In this document: positions 1 through 6,677 of the stretch, piece after piece | Layout of the letters: each line of letters begins with the position of its first letter | How positions within the stretch are numbered: position 1 is the first letter of the stretch | Assembly (NCBI GenBank): GCA_025458985.1 | Contig: JALORM010000139.1 | Location: 1 to 6,677, forward strand | Direction of reading: 5' to 3' | Length of the DNA stretch: 6,677 nt | Source of the DNA: Paracoccaceae bacterium | Lineage (GTDB): Bacteria > Pseudomonadota > Alphaproteobacteria > Rhodobacterales > Rhodobacteraceae | Program-made: the position numbers and the translations under genes | Notes under the pieces: model-generated | The model's input: only the letters and a program-made list of their open reading frames with translations | The model's database searches: none | Told to the model about the DNA's origin: nothing

Positions 1-537
1 GCGCCCGAAACCGAGCGTGCCGTCCGCGGCGAGGCGGATGCCCGCCCGCGCCAGCAGCCCGGGGGCCGCCGCCGACTGCGCGGCGACGCGGCGGCTGCCA
101 CTGACCAGCAGGTAGTCGCCAAGGCGCGCCAGCCGGTGCTCGGCCGCAAGGCGCGCAGCGGCGCGGGCGATTTCCTCGCGGTCGAGGTCCGCTAGCCATT
201 CCAGCAGTTCCCGGGCCAGCGCGAGGGCGGTGCGCGATGGCCGCGCCGTTCGCTCCCGCCAGGCGATGCCCAGAACCCAGGCGACGCCACCTGCCTCGCG
301 GCAGACCAGCGCGCCCTCCGCCGTCGGGTGCAGGACAGCCGCGCCCCGGATGTCCGCACCCAGCGACAGCTGCCGCGCCACGGTGCCCGCGCGGCCGAAG
401 GTCCTGACGTCGGAGAACCGGGGACCGCCGGCGGTCTTGCCCAGCGCCACGCCCGCCACGCCGCCGAGGCCCGTCAGCGCGTCCAGAAGCGCGGGGACCG
501 GGTCTTCGGTCTGTTGGCGGCAGGCGGGCTGTGTCAT
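1..537 (-). CDS. Putative GAF/PAS-like sensor or regulator, C-terminus cut by window edge
   Basis: The frame opens with ATG at 537-535 (MTQPACRQQ) and stays open to base 1, giving 179 visible residues and no stop in the window. I do not recognise a named family. Residues about 13-110 have the look of a small ligand-binding (GAF-like) fold: alternating hydrophobic and glycine-rich strands, including GGVAWVLGIAWRE, followed by an Ala/Leu-rich helix (ALALARELLEWLADLDREE). Residues about 137-179 (LGDYLLVSGSRRVAAQSAAA, then GLLARAGIRLAADGTLGF) resemble the PAS-type stretch that precedes the HTH in PAS-LuxR regulators, so an HTH could lie beyond the left edge; this is inference. The start overlaps the stop of the upstream LuxR-type gene in an ATGA junction (534-537). 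No clear Shine-Dalgarno precedes it, so translation is probably coupled. A soluble cytoplasmic protein is likely, as I see no signal peptide or membrane segment. Coding status is fairly sure; function is weak. Confidence 0.7.
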   Translation of the reverse strand, partial: MTQPACRQQTEDPVPALLDALTGLGGVAGVALGKTAGGPRFSDVRTFGRAGTVARQLSLGADIRGAAVLHPTAEGALVCREAGGVAWVLGIAWRERTARPSRTALALARELLEWLADLDREEIARAAARLAAEHRLARLGDYLLVSGSRRVAAQSAAAPGLLARAGIRLAADGTLGFGR

Positions 538-1536
538 TGCAGGCGGAACGCAAATCCGCGCAGCGCCCCGACCAGGTCGACCCCGGGATCGAGACAGAGC
601 TTTGCGCGCATGACCTGACGGCGCTTGCGCAGCGTGTCGGGCGAGAGCCCGAGGATGGCACAGAGCTCTGCCGGATCGCGGCCCTGCACCAGAAGCTCGG
701 CCTCGTCGCATTCGCCCGGGGTGAAGCCGAACTCGCGCGCCAGCACCGCGCGGTCCACGCGTGCCGGAGCGCTCAGCGCCGCGTCCTTCAGCAACAGCGC
801 GAAGGTCCGGGCGGCAGGCTCGTCGCCGACGCGCGACCGCGCCGCCGGCACCAGGGCGACGGTCAGGGCCGTCCGCCCCTGCCGGTCGCGGAGCGCAAGC
901 GGACCATCCGGGACCGCGCCGCGCCCGAGACGGTGGAACCACATCTGAAGGTGCATGTCCGACAGGGTTTCCCGCGTCGGCGGCCGCGTTGGTCAGCCGC
1001 ACCCGACCTGTGCCGTCCAGCAGGATCACGCCGAGGTCATCGCAGGACAGGAGCGCTTCGCCCTCTATCCCGCCCGGAACGCCGACCGCCGCAAGACGGT
1101 CGCGCCGCCGGGCTATGCCGAAGGCCGCGACCTCGTAGGCCTTGAGCGCCTCGATCTGCCGCGGTGCGCCCGCCGACCGTTCATGGAGCGTGACATAGGT
1201 GATGAACACCCGGCCAGGCCCGACCGGGCGCGCCTTGGTCACGAAGCTCGAACACTGCCCCTGCGGCGCCTTCGGCAGGCGGATCATCCGCAGGTCGCGC
1301 GCCTGCAGCGCGGGGTCGTCGAAAAGGTAGCGCCGGTCCGCTTCGGTGATCGCGGGCGCCTTGGGGATGTGACGGTAGCGGCGCCGGCCCGTCGTCAGGT
1401 TCACTTCGAGATTGTGAACGCCAAGAACATCGAGGTCGCCGTCGAGCGAGGCCTGAAGGGCAGCCAGGTCGGGGTCGAGGTCGACCGTGACGCCGTGGAT
1501 GGGCGCGCCGAGCGCGGCCGGATCGTAGTGTCGCAT
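534..1536 (-). pseudogene. LuxR-type HTH transcriptional regulator, interrupted by a frameshift near 965-973
   Basis: ATG at 1536-1534 (MRHYDPAALGAPIHG) opens a frame whose product runs well to about base 973; an in-frame TGA at 1545-1543 excludes any earlier start. Residues about 165-188 (DDLGVILLDGTGRVRLTNAA) look like the PAS-type core of PAS-LuxR regulators. The rest lies in another frame, ending with TGA at 536-534. That part carries a convincing LuxR-type HTH: FGFTPGECDEAELL, then LCAILGLSPDTLRKRRQVM, then RAKLCLDPGVDLV, matching the pattern of an acidic first helix, a G-S-x-x-T recognition helix and an AKL turn. Removing one base from GGGAAACCC (965-973) joins the halves into a 333-residue protein, with the HTH at about 269-326. 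As written, the HTH part can only be made separately, for example from ATG 956-954 (140 residues). No receiver domain is visible. It probably binds DNA in response to a small ligand or to protein partners. A sequencing error and a true mutation look equally possible from here. Confidence 0.72.
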
Positions 1537-1545
1537 GCGCGGTCA

Positions 1546-1550
1546 CCTTC
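1546..1550 (-). promoter_or_regulatory. Ribosome binding site of the LuxR-type regulator
   Basis: The minus strand reads GAAGG, then nine bases, then ATG at 1536-1534. The spacing suits a Shine-Dalgarno element and supports this start. A second purine run (GGAGGGA, 1556-1562) lies too far upstream to serve this ATG. Confidence 0.45.
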
Positions 1551-1637
1551 GCCAGTCCCTCCGGGCAAACTCGGCCCCGCCGCCGGCATTTCAAGGCGAC
1601 CGGCGGGTTGCGGAAGATCGGCGGCAGAAAACCGCGC

Positions 1638-1651
1638 ATTTACATAACATT
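1638..1651 (-). promoter_or_regulatory. AT-rich island, possible -10 region for the left-hand genes
   Basis: The minus strand reads AATGTTATGTAAAT, the only AT-dominated stretch of this length I noticed in the gap. It contains TG-T-TATGTA (1649-1641), a loose extended -10 element matching TATAAT at three of six positions. About 17 bases further upstream there is no good -35 match (GGGACG region, 1664-1669). If used, transcription would start roughly 100 bases before the regulator's ATG and leave a long leader. The location makes sense because the gap separates the giant gene from the regulator pair, but the motif is weak. Confidence 0.25.
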
Positions 1652-1701
1652 GCCGGGCGGGGGCGTCCCGCGGGCGGCCGGACGTCCTAGTCAGGAGGCG
1701 T

Positions 1702-1720
1702 CGATGCGCCAGACGCATCG
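1702..1720. repeat. Perfect 7-bp inverted repeat with 5-base loop (possible operator or hairpin)
   Basis: The plus strand reads CGATGCG-CCAGA-CGCATCG. The arms are perfectly complementary. No T-run follows on either strand, so a classic intrinsic terminator is unlikely. A dyad of 19 bases in a gap upstream of a regulator gene could be a dimer binding site. It is not as trivially GC-only as other dyads here, since each arm contains an AT pair step. Confidence 0.35.
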
Positions 1721-1726
1721 GCCAAA

Positions 1727-1738
1727 GCCGGTACCGGC
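1727..1738. repeat. 12-bp perfect palindrome GCCGGTACCGGC
   Basis: The palindrome lies six bases from the inverted repeat at 1702-1720. In GC-rich DNA palindromes of G and C are common, but the central GGTACC makes this one a little less expected. It could form part of a compound regulatory site with the neighbouring dyad. Nothing in the sequence proves a function. Confidence 0.3.
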
Positions 1739-1783
1739 CGCATCGGGCGCGGGCAGGACGGAAAGGAGAGTCCGGTTCTGTTG

Positions 1784-1802
1784 CGCCCGGTGCACCCGGG
1801 CG
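1784..1802 (-). terminator. Hairpin just after the giant gene, possible weak terminator
   Basis: CGCCCGG-TGCAC-CCGGGCG forms a perfect 7-bp, all-GC stem with a five-base loop, starting about eight bases after the giant gene's TAG (1812-1810). On the minus strand it is followed by CAACAGAACC, not a T-run. It could act as a transcript 3'-end stabiliser or assist Rho-dependent ending, but it is not a textbook intrinsic terminator. Confidence 0.3.
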
Positions 1803-1809
1803 GCGAGGG

Positions 1810-4800
1810 CTAGTCGGTCGCGACGCGGCCGTAGGTGCGGCTCCGTCCGTCCTGACGCTCGTCGATCAGGCCGTCGGCCAGCATCCGGTCGATCGTCGAA
1901 CGGGTCTGCTTGGGCGACGATCCGGTGCGCTCGACGATCTGCGCGACCGTCAGACGGTCGCCGCCCAGCGCCCGGAGGACCGCGATCTGCGCCGGCGGGA
2001 CGGCAAGCGCGCCTGCGGGAACGAAGTAGAGCGCCCGGCCCGCGCCGTGCCGCTCGACCAGTCCGCGCGCCTCCAGCTGGTCGAAGATCAGCCGGACCTG
2101 CGTCGGCGTGAGGTCGGTCTGGCGCGCCGCCTCGGCGACGGTGGTCGACCCGCTCTCGCCGACATGATCGAGGACGCCACGCTGGCTGTCGGTCAGCTGC
2201 AGCACCTGGTCTTGGTTGACCAGGAAGAAGGCGCGCCCCGTTTCGGACCGGCCGACAATGCCCGCGGCCTCGAGCTTGTCGAGGTGGTAGCTGATCATGT
2301 CGATGCGCCCGTCGGCGCCGGGGATCGCCTCGGCCAGGGCGGCCCGCGTCATCGCCCCGCCCTCCAGGGCGGTGAGGATGCGCCTGTCGGTTTCGCTCAG
2401 GCCGGTCTCGCGCTGGCGGGTCGGCGCAACCGCGGTCGCGCGCCAGCCGTCGAAGCCGTCGCGCGCGATGGCGCCGGCGTCCCTCAGCTGGTTGAGGTGG
2501 CGCTGCAGCGGTTCGGCGGAACTGCGCCCGGCATAGGCGCGGCGCAGCTCCGACGTGCGGACCGGCCCGTTCTCGGCGATGAAGCCCAGAACCTCGCGCG
2601 CATCGCGGGCAAGCGAAAGGTCGATGCTGGGGTCGAGGTCGAGGTTGGCGGCAAGCGCATAGGTCGTCTCGCCCCGCGTGTTCTGCGGCGCATCGCCCAG
2701 CACCCGCACGATGCCGCGGCGCGCCAGGCGGTCGAGGTCGGCCGTCAGGGTGCCCGCAGAGACGCCGGCGCTTTCGGAGATCTCGCGCCGCGTCAGCTCG
2801 CCGCCGCGGTGCAGCGCGCGCACGATGGCCGCGTTGTTCGGCGACTGGTCGCGTTCGGTCAGATAGATCGGCGCGACATCGATCGAGGCGAAGGGCACCG
2901 GCCGCCCCGATACCGTCGTTGCCAGAGCGCGCTCCGGTTCCATCGGCCGGACTGCCGAAATCCAGCCGCCCTGGCCCTGGCGGATCAGCCCCTGCTGCTG
3001 GGCAAGGTCCGTGAGTGCGCCGGTGTTGCCCGGCACGCGCCCCATCGCCAGCGAGACCTTGCGGATCGAGATCGGCTGCCCCCTGGGCGCGATCGCCATG
3101 ACCGCAAGCGCGACGCGCGCGCTGCGCGGAAGGTCGGGGACGTCGGCGTTCAGCGAGGTGAGCGTGTACCGCGTCAGGCTCGACGTCGAGACGCGGCGGG
3201 CGATGCCCGCCTCGACCAGCGCCTCGAGCCGTTCGGCGAACTGGGCCGTGCGCTGCCCGCTATGCCCGTGGCCGAGCCCGCTGGCCGCGACACCTTCGCT
3301 GGCCGAAATCTCGCCGCGTTCCAGCAGAAGGGCAATCACGACCTCGTCCATCTCGGTCGCCTCGCGGCCTGCCAGCTCGGCCGCGATGCGGCCGGCCGTG
3401 ATTTCTGCGGGGTCGAGCCGGACGTAGTCCAGCTGCACCCGACGCCCGTCTGCGTCCGCGAAGGCGCCGGTTCCCAGCGTCTCGGCTTCGTCCGTCCGCT
3501 GACCCATCACGACCGTTGGCCTTACCCCCAGCGCACGCTGGAGCAGGACCGACACGGCGGGTCGGTCGACGAGCGGATCGGCCGCGGTGACCGAACTGCC
3601 CTCGCTGGCCTGCAGGTACTGGTCGATCGCGAGGACCAGGTCCAGCGTCACCGGCCCGTCGTCGACGTCCTCGAGCGGTCCCATGACGCTTTCGGCGCGG
3701 GCGCGCAGCGTGCGATCGTTGGGCAGGGCCTCGTCCAGCGTGGCGTCGTACGCGATGGGCTCGACCCAGCCGAGGATCTGCGGCACCCGCCCGGCCAGGG
3801 CCGCAAGGCGTGCCACCCGCGACAGGAATGCGTCGCCATCGGTCCAGCCGTAGACCGGCATGACGTCGGTGGCCCCAATTCCGTATTCGCTCCGCAGCCA
3901 GCCGTCGGCGCGCACGAGCAGTTCGGCGTTCGACAGGGCGCCCGCGTCTCCCAGCACCCGCAGAAGCTCTGGCGGCAGGCCGGCGGTGTTGCCCCCCGCT
4001 GCGGGCAGCGCGTTCACCCTGCGCAGGACGAAGGCGGCGGCGAGCCGGTCGCCCGACCGGTCGGAGAAGGCCGCCATGGCGGAAACCGATGCGGCCAGCG
4101 CGGCCGTGTCCGCCCGGGCGGCCGGCCCGAGAACCGACGCGTCGAGCCCGAGCCGCGCAAGGGCGCGCAGGCTGTCGGCGCGCTGCAGGCCGGTGTCGCT
4201 GGCCTGCGGCGCGGCCTGCTGCCCGCGCGTCGCGTCGGGCGCAGGCGTGACCGGGCCGGGGCCGCCGCCCGCGTCGCCGGCAGGCGCGGCGCCGTCATCG
4301 CCCGGGGGTGGCGGGCCGTCATGCGTTGCCGGTCCCGTCGGCGGGTCTGGCGGCGGGGCGTCGCCGAACAATGTCCGGTAGAGCGCGGGGTTCGCCGCGG
4401 CAAGGTCGCGCGCGACGCGGTCGATGGCGGCGGCCTTCGCCTCGTCGGAATAGGCGCCCGTGCTGCCCGACGTGGCGTCGAGGACCGGCGTCGCCCGCAA
4501 CTGCGCCCGAAGCGCCGCAAGCGGCGGCATGGTGAGCGGCGGGTTGTTGAGGTCGAAGTAGCCGCCTTGCGGCGTCTGGGGATTGCCCAGAACGACCTGC
4601 CGCGCCGCCGCCAGAACCACGGCATTGGTGATGGTGTTCGAGGCCTGCGAACGGTCCGATCCCATCAGCAACGCCCGGGCGTTCGCTGCGAGAAGCGCGA
4701 CCACCGCGTTTTCGGCCGCCCCGTTGGCATAGGTCGCGCCGCCGAAGTCGACCAGGTCCTGCACCGTCTTCAGGTTTGCCGCGGTGACGGCGTCGGTCAC

Positions 4801-6677
4801 GTCCGGCGGGATGCCGATGAAGGCCTCGGCAGCCAGCGGCGCGTGCCATTCGGTGATCCGCCCCAGACGCAGGTCGTCGCCCCGCGTCAGCGGCCCCCAG
4901 GTGTAGATCCAGGCGTTGTCGGCGCCGGACGTCTGCCGGATCCCCCGGCTGCGGTCGGTGCCGTCGAGCACGGCCCCGACGGCAGCGCGCCGGTCTTGCG
5001 GAGTGGCAAAGGTCACCTCCTGCCAGCCGTCCGGGGCGCGCTCGACGACGGTATAGGCATCGGCATGGGCGACGATGGCGTCGTGGAAGGCCCGGTAGGG
5101 CCCATCGAAGCGGGTGCCGTCCTCGCCCTCCAGATAGGTTCCGATCACGGTCGTGTTCTGCGGATAGGCCCCGCGTGCGTCCGAGCGCCACTGGCCGAAG
5201 CGGTTCTGCGCCTGACTGCCCAGCAGGCCCGGGTCGCGGAAGAGCGTCACGAGCCGTTCGCCGGCATCGACGAGGTTCCCCCGCCCCACCCTGCCGCCGC
5301 TTTCCGGCCGGTAGCCTTCCAGCGCCGCGAGCGACTGGGTCGCCTTGCGGTCCAGCGTGTGGGTCGCATGCCGGTCGTGGAAGAACTGCGGGTTGCGCCG
5401 GTAGAGCGCCTCGTTGATCCGTCCGTCCGCGATCAGCGCGACCTGCCCCCGCACCTCTGACGCAAGCTGCTGACGGAAGCCGCCCTGCGCCTCGAGCAGG
5501 CCGATGGTCGCGTCGATCCGGTCGGGCGTCAGCGCCTTGGCTTCATCCTGCAGCCAGGCAGGCGGGCCGTTCTCGGGCGGCAGGGTCGCGTCGGGCGGGC
5601 CGATCTGCACCGTCTGGGGTGCGGTGACCGTGCGCTCGGACTGGCGGCCGAAGCGCGTTCCGTCCAGCGAAGGCGGCACGATCCCGTTGCCGCCGACCAG
5701 GATGTCCTGCGGGGTCAGTCCGGGAAACTCCGATGCTGCGCGGTCGGACAGTTCGATCGCCTGCAGAAGCGTCAGGTTGTCGAAGCGCACGAAGCTCAGA
5801 TCACGCCGCGGAACGACGAGGACATAGCCGCCCTCCCGCGCCCGGCTGTTGTGCGCCCTTGCGGCGTTCAGCGCGTCGGGCACGGCGCCCGAGGCGGACC
5901 CGGCGTCGACGGCGGTAATCGTCACGCCTTCGGGCAGGACAGGCGCCTGCGGGTCGAGCGCCTGCCCGGCGACGTCGCGCGAGGGGGCGAGCGACCGGTC
6001 CCCGGCGGTCAGGTCGCCCGTCTGCGCGAAGGCGGTCAGGGCGGCCTCGGCCTCGGCCAGCGTGATCTCGCCGCTTCCGACCAGGGCGGCGATCCGGTCC
6101 ATCGCGGCGGGCGAGCGGATGTCGAGACGTCGCTGGAGGGATTGCAGCGCGGTGCGCTGCCCGCCCGACAGCGCCGCAGATTCCATCCAGCGCAGGGCCG
6201 GCGAGTCGTAGGCGTAAGAGCCGGTCGGCGGCTCGGCGCCCGGCTGCCGCGCCGTGGCGGCGATGTCGGGGGCGTCGCGACGCGACTCGACGCTACCCTG
6301 GGCCCGGCTTTCCGGCTGGGCCCCGGTCGACGAGATCGGCTGGTGGCCGACGGGCCGCCCGGGGCCGCGGCTGTAGGCGCTGACAAGCCCCTCGAGCGTC
6401 CGTCCCGCCTCGCGCGCAAGCGCGGGGTCGTAGAAGACACTTCGCCCCTCTCCCATCACGAGGTCGCTCTGGGCGGCACGGATCAGGTCCGCCACCGACC
6501 CCGAAACAAGCGCAAGGACCTCGCCCGTCGGGGTCTCGACACGCAGCAGCAGCGCATGGATGGCGCCGGCGTCGTCCAGCGACGCAGCGCGGTTCTGCTC
6601 CAGCGCCGCGGCGACGGCCGAGGCGCGGTCGCCTGCGTCGAACAGGCGGATGCCGGCGCCGCCGAAAGCGCTGTCGG
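1810..6677 (-). CDS. Giant multidomain protein with C-terminal tandem winged-helix modules, 5' end outside window
   Basis: The frame ends at TAG 1812-1810 and stays open to the right edge, giving 1,621 visible residues. A GTG at 6495-6493 could be called as a start, but about 60 in-frame residues before it read like ordinary protein (for example IRLFDAGDRASAVAAALEQN), so the real start lies outside. Counting from the edge: residues about 100-160 are a polar, low-complexity linker; about 240-335 form a compact region (GVTITAVDAG, YVLVVPRRDLSFVRFDNLTL); about 370-770 are unrecognised, with aromatic-rich stretches (YRRNPQFFHDRHATHTLDRK, DNAWIYTWGPLTRGDDLRL); about 771-830 are a Pro/Gly/Ala/Asp linker; about 831-1102 are unrecognised; and 1103-1621 hold about seven winged-helix-like modules. 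I see no signal peptide, membrane span or nucleotide-binding motif in the visible part. A DNA-binding scaffold or regulator in the cytoplasm is the simplest inference. I cannot name a family, and an enzymatic domain may lie in the missing N-terminus. Confidence 0.85.
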   Translation of the reverse strand, partial: DSAFGGAGIRLFDAGDRASAVAAALEQNRAASLDDAGAIHALLLRVETPTGEVLALVSGSVADLIRAAQSDLVMGEGRSVFYDPALAREAGRTLEGLVSAYSRGPGRPVGHQPISSTGAQPESRAQGSVESRRDAPDIAATARQPGAEPPTGSYAYDSPALRWMESAALSGGQRTALQSLQRRLDIRSPAAMDRIAALVGSGEITLAEAEAALTAFAQTGDLTAGDRSLAPSRDVAGQALDPQAPVLPEGVTITAVDAGSASGAVPDALNAARAHNSRAREGGYVLVVPRRDLSFVRFDNLTLLQAIELSDRAASEFPGLTPQDILVGGNGIVPPSLDGTRFGRQSERTVTAPQTVQIGPPDATLPPENGPPAWLQDEAKALTPDRIDATIGLLEAQGGFRQQLASEVRGQVALIADGRINEALYRRNPQFFHDRHATHTLDRKATQSLAALEGYRPESGGRVGRGNLVDAGERLVTLFRDPGLLGSQAQNRFGQWRSDARGAYPQNTTVIGTYLEGEDGTRFDGPYRAFHDAIVAHADAYTVVERAPDGWQEVTFATPQDRRAAVGAVLDGTDRSRGIRQTSGADNAWIYTWGPLTRGDDLRLGRITEWHAPLAAEAFIGIPPDVTDAVTAANLKTVQDLVDFGGATYANGAAENAVVALLAANARALLMGSDRSQASNTITNAVVLAAARQVVLGNPQTPQGGYFDLNNPPLTMPPLAALRAQLRATPVLDATSGSTGAYSDEAKAAAIDRVARDLAAANPALYRTLFGDAPPPDPPTGPATHDGPPPPGDDGAAPAGDAGGGPGPVTPAPDATRGQQAAPQASDTGLQRADSLRALARLGLDASVLGPAARADTAALAASVSAMAAFSDRSGDRLAAAFVLRRVNALPAAGGNTAGLPPELLRVLGDAGALSNAELLVRADGWLRSEYGIGATDVMPVYGWTDGDAFLSRVARLAALAGRVPQILGWVEPIAYDATLDEALPNDRTLRARAESVMGPLEDVDDGPVTLDLVLAIDQYLQASEGSSVTAADPLVDRPAVSVLLQRALGVRPTVVMGQRTDEAETLGTGAFADADGRRVQLDYVRLDPAEITAGRIAAELAGREATEMDEVVIALLLERGEISASEGVAASGLGHGHSGQRTAQFAERLEALVEAGIARRVSTSSLTRYTLTSLNADVPDLPRSARVALAVMAIAPRGQPISIRKVSLAMGRVPGNTGALTDLAQQQGLIRQGQGGWISAVRPMEPERALATTVSGRPVPFASIDVAPIYLTERDQSPNNAAIVRALHRGGELTRREISESAGVSAGTLTADLDRLARRGIVRVLGDAPQNTRGETTYALAANLDLDPSIDLSLARDAREVLGFIAENGPVRTSELRRAYAGRSSAEPLQRHLNQLRDAGAIARDGFDGWRATAVAPTRQRETGLSETDRRILTALEGGAMTRAALAEAIPGADGRIDMISYHLDKLEAAGIVGRSETGRAFFLVNQDQVLQLTDSQRGVLDHVGESGSTTVAEAARQTDLTPTQVRLIFDQLEARGLVERHGAGRALYFVPAGALAVPPAQIAVLRALGGDRLTVAQIVERTGSSPKQTRSTIDRMLADGLIDERQDGRSRTYGRVATD
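1813..3369 (-). other. Protein-level array of about seven winged-helix-like modules
   Basis: The last 519 residues of the giant protein divide into consecutive units of about 63-95 residues. Approximate boundaries are 3142-3369, 2857-3141, 2635-2856, 2404-2634, 2206-2403, 2002-2205 and 1813-2001. Most share one plan: a first helix with hydrophobic spacing (such as RRILTALEG), an HTH pair, a recognition helix ending in a 'LxxLxxxGL/IV' signature (YHLDKLEAAGIVGR, FDQLEARGLVER, DLDRLARRGIVRV, LEALVEAGIARR, LNQLRDAGAIAR), then a short wing leading to an aromatic or aliphatic strand (GRAFFLV, GRALYFV, ETTYAL, TRYTL, GWRATA). These resemble MarR, ArsR and GntR-type wings. The module at 2857-3141 is the most divergent, and 3142-3369 carries a Gly/His-rich insertion (SGLGHGHSGQ). 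Assignment rests on pattern reading only. Confidence 0.6.

Noticed and set aside
965..973. Programmed -1 ribosomal frameshifting at G GGA AAC in the regulator
   Set aside because: The heptamer is in the right phase for a -1 slip, but a -1 shift leads into the third frame, not the one encoding the HTH. A +1 (or -2) change is required, and the codons here offer no good +1 re-pairing.
1580..1606. Inverted repeat CCGCCGG ... CCGGCGG with a 13-base loop upstream of the regulator
   Set aside because: The arms contain only G and C and the loop is long. Such matches are expected by chance in DNA this GC-rich, so I do not list it as a feature.
531..1647. Plus-strand open frames across the regulator (531-1145 and 955-1647)
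   Set aside because: Their products are Arg/Pro/Ala-rich without structure, and the minus strand encodes a recognisable LuxR-type HTH and PAS-like segment over the same bases.
1181..1718. Minus-strand open frames at 1181-1639 and 1401-1718 as small genes upstream of the regulator
   Set aside because: They overlap the regulator's N-terminal half in other frames, are Arg/Pro-rich, and have no convincing start context.
4186..4365. Pro/Gly/Ala/Asp-rich stretch in the giant gene as a possible DNA repeat or a gene boundary
   Set aside because: There is no periodic repeat unit and the reading frame is unbroken. It reads as an ordinary flexible interdomain linker.
2047..5460. A plus-strand open frame of 1,137 codons lying antisense to the giant gene
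   Set aside because: It is rich in Arg, Gly, His and Asp in an irregular way, has no domain-like blocks, and mirrors the high-GC codons of the minus-strand gene, where AT-rich stops are rare. The minus-strand frame is longer and has clear winged-helix patterns.
1..6677. tRNA, rRNA, CRISPR array, insertion sequence or attachment site
   Set aside because: I saw no cloverleaf-like segment, regularly spaced repeats, transposase motifs or terminal inverted repeats with target duplications on either strand.

Overview
The window is very GC-rich, with G or C dominating third codon positions. That composition, together with the style of the proteins, suggests a high-GC proteobacterium. An alphaproteobacterium of the Rhodobacterales type is my best guess, made by impression and not by any search. 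All genes I can support lie on the minus strand, so transcription runs from the right edge of the window to the left.

Right and centre (1810-6677): one enormous gene fills about 73% of the window. Its reading frame is still open at the right edge, so the true start lies outside. At least 1,621 residues are visible. The visible part runs, N- to C-terminal, as follows: an unrecognised region of about 770 residues; a Pro/Gly/Ala/Asp-rich linker (4186-4365); a second unrecognised region of about 270 residues; and a C-terminal third that I read as about seven consecutive winged-helix-like modules (1813-3369), ending directly at the stop codon. I do not recognise the protein as a named family. It is the most unusual object here.

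Intergenic gap (1537-1809): 273 bases without a gene. It holds a hairpin just after the big gene's stop, a second perfect 7-bp hairpin and a 12-bp palindrome next to each other, and a short AT-rich island that could be part of a promoter for the genes to its left.

Left (1-1536): a LuxR-type helix-turn-helix regulator (534-1536) whose N-terminal sensor-like half and C-terminal DNA-binding half are in different frames. A single extra base in a GGGAAACCC run at 965-973 would explain this. Its stop overlaps the start of the next gene (1-537, cut by the left edge) in an ATGA junction. That downstream protein looks GAF/PAS-like and may be a second regulator or sensor working with the first. The two left-hand genes look like one translationally coupled unit. 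Its link to the giant gene upstream is only positional.
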